Notes under the pieces: generated by a model | What the model was told of the DNA's origin: nothing | Seen by the model: only the letters and a program-made list of their open reading frames with translations | Databases searched by the model: none | Source of the DNA: Burkholderia contaminans | GTDB taxonomy: Bacteria > Pseudomonadota > Gammaproteobacteria > Burkholderiales > Burkholderiaceae | NCBI RefSeq assembly: GCF_029633825.1 | Contig: NZ_CP090641.1 | Coordinates: 744,001-808,000, forward strand | DNA: 64,000 nucleotides | Direction: 5' to 3' | Part shown: one piece after another, positions 1-7,432 of the stretch | Position numbering within the stretch: the first letter of the stretch is position 1 | Layout: each line of letters opens with the position of its first letter | Translations under genes and position numbers: made by a program

Positions 1-954
1 TCCACCGGCGCGAAGGCCACCGCGATCGTGACCGGCGTCGGCGGCGCGGTCGAGGCGTTCGGCGAGGCCGGCGTCGACTATCTCGCAGGCGACAAGAAAG
101 CCGCCGGCGAGCAGCTCAAGTCCGGGCTCACCAACGTCGCGCTGATGGCCGCGGGCGGCCTCAAGGAACGCGCGGTCACGTCGGCGCGAACCCGCACCGG
201 CCGGCCGGTGCCGATCCGCACGACCGACGGCGAGACCGTCACGGTCGACAGCAGGATGCTCGGCCAGATCCTGAACAAGGGCGACGTGTCGTCGCTCGCC
301 TACGGCCGCACGCGCGCGACGCTCGACGGCGAAGCCGTGAAGGTGTCGCCCGAAGGCATGCTGATGGTCGGCGACAAGATCCTGACCTACGATAACCAGC
401 CGATCCGCGTGCTCGACAAGACATCGAGCAAGCAGATGCCGCCCGGCAAATCGGTGGTGCTCGGCGAAGACGGCACGCTGTCCGTCGTGTCGGCGTCGCC
501 CAAGGAATGGACCAACGGCACGCGCGTCGACGACGTGAAGGGAACCGGCGAGCGCCTGTCGTTCGGCCCGGACGGCGAGATGACCACGACGCCGAACGTC
601 GTCCCGAAGACCCGGCTCGAGCTCCTCGATCACGCCATTGCGCAGACGAGCGAAGCGATCCGGCAGGCGAACGGCGCCGACGCGCAGGCGCCGCGCAGCC
701 TCGCGCAGACGGCCGCCGAAAGCGAAACGGCCAGCACCGCGAGCAACGCCCGCAGCACGCAGCGCGCGAGCCAGGAGGCGCGCGCGTCGACCAGCAGCAC
801 GACGAAACCGAGGTCGACCGCACGGCGGCCGCGCGCAGCGACCGGCGCAGCCAGGATGCGCAGGCGCTGCGCACGCGGGCCGCCGAGCTCGACGAACCGG
901 CCGGCGCCGGCACGCGAACGAAGACGGATGGCGCACCGCCGCGCGTCGACGTGA
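1..954 (+). CDS. first frame piece of the giant modular protein
   Basis: This piece is open from the window edge and its true start lies upstream. It reads as credible protein to about base 780 (AFGEAGVDYLAGDKKAAGEQ near the start, then a Gly/Asp/Thr-rich region resembling a beta-rich fold). After that it degenerates into an Arg/Pro/Ser string typical of a wrong frame. From about 783 to 1440 the protein continues in the third frame: an Asp/Glu-rich segment, then the first copy of the recurrent motif at about 1140-1310, which contains LANRWQKPVY and RFDPAP. No recognised domain is present here. Confidence 0.5.
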   Translation, partial: STGAKATAIVTGVGGAVEAFGEAGVDYLAGDKKAAGEQLKSGLTNVALMAAGGLKERAVTSARTRTGRPVPIRTTDGETVTVDSRMLGQILNKGDVSSLAYGRTRATLDGEAVKVSPEGMLMVGDKILTYDNQPIRVLDKTSSKQMPPGKSVVLGEDGTLSVVSASPKEWTNGTRVDDVKGTGERLSFGPDGEMTTTPNVVPKTRLELLDHAIAQTSEAIRQANGADAQAPRSLAQTAAESETASTASNARSTQRASQEARASTSSTTKPRSTARRPRAATGAARMRRRCARGPPSSTNRPAPARERRRMAHRRAST

Positions 955-1510
955 AGGTCGTCGACCTGACGGACGAAGCGCCGGCCGCGCGGCCGGCCAC
1001 GCGCGATCCGGCCGGCATCGCGGTACCGCGCGGGCCGAGCGCCGAACCGCTGGAGGTCGGCGACCGCACCGTCTATGTCGTGCGCGACCGCACGGCGCAG
1101 GACGCGCCCGGTGCACGGCCGTCCCCGTTGCGCCCGCAGGATCTCGACGAACCCGTGATCGTCGTCGCCGGCGAGCATGACGCAGCACTGGCGCCCGAAC
1201 TCGCGAACCGCTGGCAGAAGCCCGTCTACGCGGCCGCGCCCGACGCGTTCGGCGCCGACGGCCAGCTTCGCGCGGACGCGCGCGTGCTGCGCTTCGATCC
1301 CGCGCCGGAAACCGCGGCAGCCGAAACCGGCTTGCCGGGCGCAGGCGCAGCCGACGAAGCGCCACCGGCGTCGCCCCGCCCCGCGGCCGGCGACGACACG
1401 GTGATCGTGCTGGCCGGCAAGCGCGGCCCGAACGAACCGGCGATGCCGCGCGCGCCGCGGCGGCCGAAGCCGTCAGCGCGCTCGACGGCATCTTCAGCGC
1501 ACCGAATCGC

Positions 1511-4500
1511 GTGCTCGTGCTCGTCAAGCCGGAGCGCCCCGCCACCGTCGAGCGCACGGCGGAACGCGAGACGGACACCGGCAAAACCACCGGCAAGGCG
1601 GCCGCCGACACCGCCGACCGGACGGCCGCCCGCGCGAACGCGACCGACGCGCGCCCGGCTGCCGCGAACGACGAGACCGGGCTCGCCGCCGCGCATCCGG
1701 AAACGACCGAAACGCCGCCGCCCGACCCTGCCGCGTCGAACCCCGGCTGGATCACGCGGATGCAGATGCGTTTCGGCGGCGCGGCGCTGCCCGAAGCCGC
1801 GCAGGCACTCGCGATGCAATCAGGCACGCTCGCGACGCAGTTGCGCATGCTTCAGGACGCCGGCTGGCGCGTGACGCTCGGCAAGCGCGGCGGCGGCAGC
1901 CGCATCGATCCGCGCAAGCGCCGCGTGACGATCGACGGCGGCCTCCGGCATCCGGGCAGCATCGCGTACACGCTCGCGCACGAAGCGCGGCATGCAGTCG
2001 AGGCGATGGCGGGCGTGCTCAATCTCGACTACGGCAACCGCAGCCGCTTCACGCGCAAGGCGCTCGAAGCCGAAGCGCGCGCGCAGATCAATGCGTTCGA
2101 GGCCCGCTACGAGATCCAGCTCGCGGGCGGCGGCGACATCGCCGCGCACGTGCGGCTGCCCGATGCGATCGAGCACGAAGGCGACGCATGGCGCGCGCCG
2201 TCGCACGACTACGCAGGCACGGTCGGCCGGCTCGTCGACGCATTCGCCGACGCACCCGTATCGGGCCGCGACGGCGAGACTTACCGCGACTTCTATCACG
2301 ACGTATGGGCGCGCCAGAAACGCCGCGGCGGCATTCCGCGCCGGATGCCCGCGCCGCAGACGCGCGAATCCGGCGACACGCCGCGCGGCGTGCGCAGCTT
2401 CGACGAACGCGTCGCGTGGAGCCGCGCGCATGCCGAGTACGCGTCGCCGTTCGGTGCGCGGTCGGCGCCCACGGTGTCCGAACTGCAGGCGGCCCGCAGC
2501 CGCCATTTCACGGTGCTGGAGGACGCCGGCGTGATGATGCTGCACGCCGACACGCTGCCGGACGGCACGCTGCTGACGGGCGGCCGGCCGACCGGCGTGC
2601 ACGAATACGCGCTCGACCAGGCGCCCGCGTTCATGATCCAGGACGGCTATTCGATCGTGCTGTCCGCGCAGCAGGGTGGCGAAGCCGCCGCCGCGCAGCT
2701 CGCGAACCTGTGGCAACGGCCGGTGTACGCACCGCCCGCGCACGCGGTCGGCGCGCATGCCGCACTGCTCGACACCGGCGTGTTCCGCCGCTTCGACCCG
2801 GCGCCCGCGGCACCGCACGACCTCGGCCCGCTGACGGCCGACGCCGAAGGCGTGCACGTCGAAGGCCGGCCGGGAGAACGGATCGACGTCGAACGCCACG
2901 TCGGCGAGCTGCTCGGCTTCGGCGGCGAGAAAACCGTGTTCGCGCTCGGCGACGACGCCGCGCTCGCGGTATACGACAAGGGGCCCCATACATCGGAAGC
3001 CCACCAGCTCGACGCGGCGATCGACGAAAGCATCGCGCTCGACGATCTCGCGTCGTACGGCCTGAAAACCGTGACGATGAGCGGCCCGTTCTCCGCACTC
3101 AACCGCGTCGCGGTGCTGTACCGGCCGCTCGGCGTATTCCACAGCTTCAGCTTCGAGACGGGCGCGCTGCCGCACGTGGTGTCGCGCGCGGCGCTCGAAC
3201 ATATCCGGCAGATCCGTGCCGTCGTCGAAAGCACGGGTATCGGCTTCGACCTGCAGGGCCTGTTCACGCGCAACGGCGATTTCCTGCTGAGCGACCCCGG
3301 TTCGATCGGCATGGAGGCGGGCGAGCACTTCACGGCAATGCAGCGCCTCGCGCTGATCGAGCGCGCGCTGACGAGCGGCCTCGAACGCGGCAAGATCGAG
3401 CTCGCGCATCCGCAACTCGCGGAAACGCCGGCGCCCGGCGCGTTCGTGCAGAAGCCTTCGATCATCACACGCGTGCGGATGCGCTTCGGCGGCGCGCCGC
3501 TGCCGAAGGAAGCCTATCGCCTGATCGATGCATCGGGCCTGCTGTCGCAGCAGATGCGGCTCGTTCGCGACGCGGGCTGGAAAGTCGTGCGCGGCACCCC
3601 GGGCGAAGGCAGCAAGATCGACACGCAGCGACGCCGCATCACGATCGACGGCAACCTGCGCTCGACCGGCTCGATGGTCTACGTGCTCGCGCACGAAGCC
3701 GGTCATGCCGCCGAAGCCGTGACCGGCACGCTCGGGTTGGACTACGGGTCGACGCAGCGCTACGTGCGCTCCGCGCTGCTGGCGGAAGCCCGCGCGCAGG
3801 CGAACGCGTTCGCGATCCGCGACGAGATTCGCACGAACGCCGGCGTCGACATCGGCCGCTACGTCGCGCTGCCCGATGCGATCGCCAACGAATACGGCCG
3901 CGCGCGGCCCGGCGATGCCGAGTCGATCGCACGCCTCGCCGACGCGTTCGAACACGCGCCGACCTCGCTCGGCGGCATCAGCTACGGCGAGTTGTACCGC
4001 CGGCAGGCGCAGGCCGCGCAATCGGGCCGGGCGACGCTGGCCGCACCCGAGCACGACGCGGCCGCCGCGCTCGCGGCCGAAACGGCGTGGTCGCGTGCGC
4101 GTCCCGTCAAGGCCTCGCCGTTCGACGGGCGCGGCGTGACCGGCGTGGACGACCTGCGCCTGCTGCATTCGGACGGGCTGTCGTACGACCGCGAAGCCGG
4201 CATCGTGATCGTGCGCGGCACGACCGACGCGCAGGGCCGCCTCGTCGACGCCGACGGCCGCCCGTGGTCGCCGGTCGAGTTCACGCTCGCGCACCGCTCC
4301 GTGTTCGGCTTTCCCGGCGCGGCGATCATCCTCGCCGCGCGCAACGGCCGCGACGCGGGCGCATGGCTCGCGAACGTGTGGCAGCGGCCCGTGCACGTGC
4401 CGCCGACGATTGCCGTCGGCTTCGGCGCCGAAGCCGCGCTGAGCCCCACGCGCGCGTGGCTGCGATTCGACCCGGCGCCGCACACGCGCCCCGATCTCGG

Positions 4501-7432
4501 CCCGCTCGCGGTGGACGGCAACGGCGTCCACGCGAGCGGCGACCCCACCGCACGTCTGCCCGTCGAGCGCGTCATGGGCGCGGCGACCGGCGCCGGCATC
4601 GAAAAGACCGTGTTCGAACTCGGCCGCCGCAATGCGATCGGGATCTACCTCGGCACCGACAACCGCGCGATCCTCAACCATATCGACGCGATCCGGCACG
4701 AGCAGGAAGGCCTCGCCGCACTGCGTGCGTACGGGCTGAAGACGCTCACGCTCGGCGGCCCGTTCGCCGCCTTCGACCGCGTGGCCGTGATGTACGAGCC
4801 GTTCGCGTCGCTCAGCAGCCACGACGTGACCGCCGGCGTGCTGCCGGAGCGCGTCACGCACGACGCATTCGCGCAGCTCGATCGCGCGAGCGAGATCACC
4901 GAGCGGCACGGCCTCTATTACGATTTCGAAGGCGTGTTCGACGCCCAGGGCGACTTCTACCTGAGCGACCCGTCGTCGCTCGACGTCGGTGCGCCGCGGC
5001 TGAACGTCGACGGCATCGTGCGCGACATCCGCGCGCTGCGCGTCGTGCTCGAGGACGGCATCGCGCGCGGGGCGATCGAGCTCGCGCATCCGGAAATCAC
5101 CGAACATCTGCCGCCCGATGCGTTCGCGCAAAAGCCGTCCGTCATCACGCGGATCCGGATGCGCTTCGGCGGCGCGCCGCTGCCGAAGGAAGCCTACGCA
5201 CTCGTCGACCGCTCGACCCTGCTCAGCGGGCAGGTCGCGCAAGCGCACGCGGCCGGCTGGAAAGTCGTGCTCGGCCGCCCCGGACGCGGCAGCCGCATCG
5301 ACACCGCGAAACAACGGATCGTGCTCGACGGGCGGTTGCGCGGCACCGGCACGCTCGTCTATGCGCTCGCGCATGAAGCGCAGCATGCGGTCGAGGCGAT
5401 CACCGGCCAGTTGGCGCTCGACCACACGTCGCCGGAAGCGTGGACCGACAGCGCGCTGATGGCCGAGGCGCGCGCGCAGGCGAACGCGTTCGCGGTGCGC
5501 CGCGAACTTGCCGGCGACACGGGCATCGATATCGCGAAGGACGCCCACCTGCCCGACGCGATCGCGCGCGAGGCCGATCACGTGATGCCCGGTGACGCGG
5601 CCGGGCTGCGCCGGCTTGCGGCCGCGTTCGGCGACGCCGCGCCGTCGGTGCCCGGCCATGCCACCTATCGGGACTACTACACGAGCCAGGCGGCCCGCAT
5701 GCGGGCCGGCGGCGTGCCGCGCGAGATGCCCGCCCCCGCCCCGCTGTCGCGGCGGCGCGCAACCGCGCCCGCGCATGCGTCGGGACCGGCCGTCAAGCGC
5801 GGGCAGCGTGCGCTCGACCAGCTCGCCACGCACGGCAAGCGCGACCTCGTCCGCATCGACGGCGACCAGCTCGCCAGTGTCGACGACATGAAGGCGGCGT
5901 TCGGCAACGACGCCCATGTGCTGATCGCACCGCACATCGACCGGCCGGCCGACCGGGTCGACGCACGACATCCGCAGCCCGAGTTCATCGCGAGCCTGCG
6001 CACGAGCGCCAACGGCAAGTTCATCGACAAGAAGCCGGCATCGGACGAGATCGATCCGAAGGTCGCGCAGGATGCGTTCCTGCCGCTCAAGTCGAAAGGC
6101 GACGCCAGCCGCAAGAACTACGACTACTACCTGTCGCCCGTCCCGCTCGACGCGTTGCTGTCGTTTGGCGGCGCCGCGCGCATCGAGGCGTACTTCGGCG
6201 AGCTGCGCCAGTGGGACGTCGAACCGTCGGCCACGGGCGCCGCCGACAACGTCGTCGCCACCGTGAAGCAGCTCGACGATGCGCCCCGCTTCCAGCGGCC
6301 GAAGCAGGCGGAAAAATACGCGCGCAAGCATCCCGGCGCGCAAACGACGCTCTACGCGATCGATCGCAAGTCCGGCAAGGTGCTCGGGTACGCGACACTC
6401 GATGCCGAGCAGAAATGGACGTACGTGGAAACCACGTCGCTGGGCGACGCGACGATCGCCGAGCGCGAGCTCGCCGACGCGTTCCGGCGACGCTCGCGCC
6501 TGTTGCCCGACGGGCGCCGAGGCGTGCGCTTCGTCGTGGCTGACGTCGCGCACGACGTCGTCGACAGTTACGGCGGCTTCGCACCGGCCAAAATGCGCCG
6601 CGCGCTCGACGACCGGAAGACCCCGCTGTCGAAGCCCGATGCCTACGTCCAGCGCGTGCTCGGGCGGGTGCGCCCGTCGCTGCGCCAAAAGAACCTGGAA
6701 GCGGCCGATGCCGGCACGCCGAACCTGCTGCCGCCAACGCCGGACACCGCGCTCGACTTCAACGCGCAGCACGCGCCGCAGCTGTTGCGCGCGATCGAGA
6801 TGGGCGAGATACCCGAGGGCCACTTCGTGTACGTGTTCGACCACGAAGGGAGCGTCACCGACGCGCTGCGCGGCACGCTCACCGGCCTCATCGCAGTGGA
6901 GGACGGCACGATCCGCTGGTATGACACCCTCGCCGAGTACCGCGACGGCAACAACGAAGGCCTGCCGCTGGATCGGGCGACGATCGGCCGCGGGCCGTTC
7001 GGCGGCAACCAGCATTTCCTGCTGTCCTCGCTCGCCCCCGATGCGTTCGTGCCGCGCGCCGCCGCGCTGAAGGAGGCCGCGCTGCAGGCCGAGGAGGCAG
7101 CGCGGCAAGCCGCGGCGGCCGTGCCGCGCCCGCCGCACCGCCCGCCGCGGGCAAACGCAACGCGGGCGGCCGGCCCGGCAAACCCGGCCGCAAGGCCGCG
7201 CGCGGCAAACCGCAAGCGAAGCAACCGGCCGTTCAGCCGGCAAAGCCGCCGGCCGTACCCGCCGCGAAGCCGATCGCGCTCGAACCGTACCAGCCGGCCT
7301 TCGTGTCGAGCACGATCGTCGAATCGGTCACGCGCTACGGCAAGGCGAAGGTCGCCGATTTCGCGTCGACGCTCGAACGCGTCAAGGAATGGGGCAAGCG
7401 CGACCAGGGCAAGCATGACGGCAACGGCTTGA
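1511..7432 (+). CDS. main frame piece: tandem HExxH metallopeptidase-like and kinase-like modules
   Basis: The coding sense begins before the first ATG, at about 1442, where the same frame reads DAARAAAAEAVSALDGIF. It ends at about 7130, after which the frame is wrong. Three copies of a metallopeptidase-like segment carry HEARH (1979-1993), HEAGH (3692-3706) and HEAQH (5372-5386), each followed about 30 residues later by an EARAQANAFA-type helix that could supply the third zinc ligand. After copies 1 and 2 come the LANxWQRPV motif with RFDPAP, then a segment with a glycine loop (GFGGEKTVFALGDD), a DLQG or DFEG catalytic-loop-like motif and LSDP. The last reads like a degenerate protein-kinase fold. 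The third copy lacks these and leads into a unique region (about 5760-7110). Zinc-protease and pseudokinase assignments are inferred from motifs only. Confidence 0.6.
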   Translation: MLVLVKPERPATVERTAERETDTGKTTGKAAADTADRTAARANATDARPAAANDETGLAAAHPETTETPPPDPAASNPGWITRMQMRFGGAALPEAAQALAMQSGTLATQLRMLQDAGWRVTLGKRGGGSRIDPRKRRVTIDGGLRHPGSIAYTLAHEARHAVEAMAGVLNLDYGNRSRFTRKALEAEARAQINAFEARYEIQLAGGGDIAAHVRLPDAIEHEGDAWRAPSHDYAGTVGRLVDAFADAPVSGRDGETYRDFYHDVWARQKRRGGIPRRMPAPQTRESGDTPRGVRSFDERVAWSRAHAEYASPFGARSAPTVSELQAARSRHFTVLEDAGVMMLHADTLPDGTLLTGGRPTGVHEYALDQAPAFMIQDGYSIVLSAQQGGEAAAAQLANLWQRPVYAPPAHAVGAHAALLDTGVFRRFDPAPAAPHDLGPLTADAEGVHVEGRPGERIDVERHVGELLGFGGEKTVFALGDDAALAVYDKGPHTSEAHQLDAAIDESIALDDLASYGLKTVTMSGPFSALNRVAVLYRPLGVFHSFSFETGALPHVVSRAALEHIRQIRAVVESTGIGFDLQGLFTRNGDFLLSDPGSIGMEAGEHFTAMQRLALIERALTSGLERGKIELAHPQLAETPAPGAFVQKPSIITRVRMRFGGAPLPKEAYRLIDASGLLSQQMRLVRDAGWKVVRGTPGEGSKIDTQRRRITIDGNLRSTGSMVYVLAHEAGHAAEAVTGTLGLDYGSTQRYVRSALLAEARAQANAFAIRDEIRTNAGVDIGRYVALPDAIANEYGRARPGDAESIARLADAFEHAPTSLGGISYGELYRRQAQAAQSGRATLAAPEHDAAAALAAETAWSRARPVKASPFDGRGVTGVDDLRLLHSDGLSYDREAGIVIVRGTTDAQGRLVDADGRPWSPVEFTLAHRSVFGFPGAAIILAARNGRDAGAWLANVWQRPVHVPPTIAVGFGAEAALSPTRAWLRFDPAPHTRPDLGPLAVDGNGVHASGDPTARLPVERVMGAATGAGIEKTVFELGRRNAIGIYLGTDNRAILNHIDAIRHEQEGLAALRAYGLKTLTLGGPFAAFDRVAVMYEPFASLSSHDVTAGVLPERVTHDAFAQLDRASEITERHGLYYDFEGVFDAQGDFYLSDPSSLDVGAPRLNVDGIVRDIRALRVVLEDGIARGAIELAHPEITEHLPPDAFAQKPSVITRIRMRFGGAPLPKEAYALVDRSTLLSGQVAQAHAAGWKVVLGRPGRGSRIDTAKQRIVLDGRLRGTGTLVYALAHEAQHAVEAITGQLALDHTSPEAWTDSALMAEARAQANAFAVRRELAGDTGIDIAKDAHLPDAIAREADHVMPGDAAGLRRLAAAFGDAAPSVPGHATYRDYYTSQAARMRAGGVPREMPAPAPLSRRRATAPAHASGPAVKRGQRALDQLATHGKRDLVRIDGDQLASVDDMKAAFGNDAHVLIAPHIDRPADRVDARHPQPEFIASLRTSANGKFIDKKPASDEIDPKVAQDAFLPLKSKGDASRKNYDYYLSPVPLDALLSFGGAARIEAYFGELRQWDVEPSATGAADNVVATVKQLDDAPRFQRPKQAEKYARKHPGAQTTLYAIDRKSGKVLGYATLDAEQKWTYVETTSLGDATIAERELADAFRRRSRLLPDGRRGVRFVVADVAHDVVDSYGGFAPAKMRRALDDRKTPLSKPDAYVQRVLGRVRPSLRQKNLEAADAGTPNLLPPTPDTALDFNAQHAPQLLRAIEMGEIPEGHFVYVFDHEGSVTDALRGTLTGLIAVEDGTIRWYDTLAEYRDGNNEGLPLDRATIGRGPFGGNQHFLLSSLAPDAFVPRAAALKEAALQAEEAARQAAAAVPRPPHRPPRANATRAAGPANPAARPRAANRKRSNRPFSRQSRRPYPPRSRSRSNRTSRPSCRARSSNRSRATARRRSPISRRRSNASRNGASATRASMTATA
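1751..3463 (+). repeat. coding repeat unit 1 (571 codons)
   Basis: The unit starts at ITRMQMRFGG and runs to the equivalent point of unit 2. It holds the metallopeptidase-like segment, a linker with RMPAPQTRE, the motif LANLWQRPVY at about 2698, and the kinase-like segment (about 2850-3420). Confidence 0.8.
3464..5143 (+). repeat. coding repeat unit 2 (560 codons)
   Basis: The unit starts at ITRVRMRFGGAPLPKEAY and shares the order of unit 1: HEAGH metallopeptidase-like segment, LANVWQRPVH at about 4368, then the kinase-like segment (about 4520-5100). It begins almost identically to unit 3, so units 2 and 3 may be the younger duplication. Confidence 0.8.
5144..5760 (+). repeat. coding repeat unit 3, partial
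   Basis: The unit starts at ITRIRMRFGGAPLPKEAY and contains only the HEAQH metallopeptidase-like segment and the REMPAPAP linker. The motif and the kinase-like half are absent, and unique sequence follows. Confidence 0.8.

Noticed and set aside
1820..7243. Very long open frame antisense to the giant gene, and similar antisense frames across the window
   Set aside because: GC-rich codon use opens antisense frames. Its translation is Arg/Ala/His noise without motifs, while the plus strand shows repeated domains.
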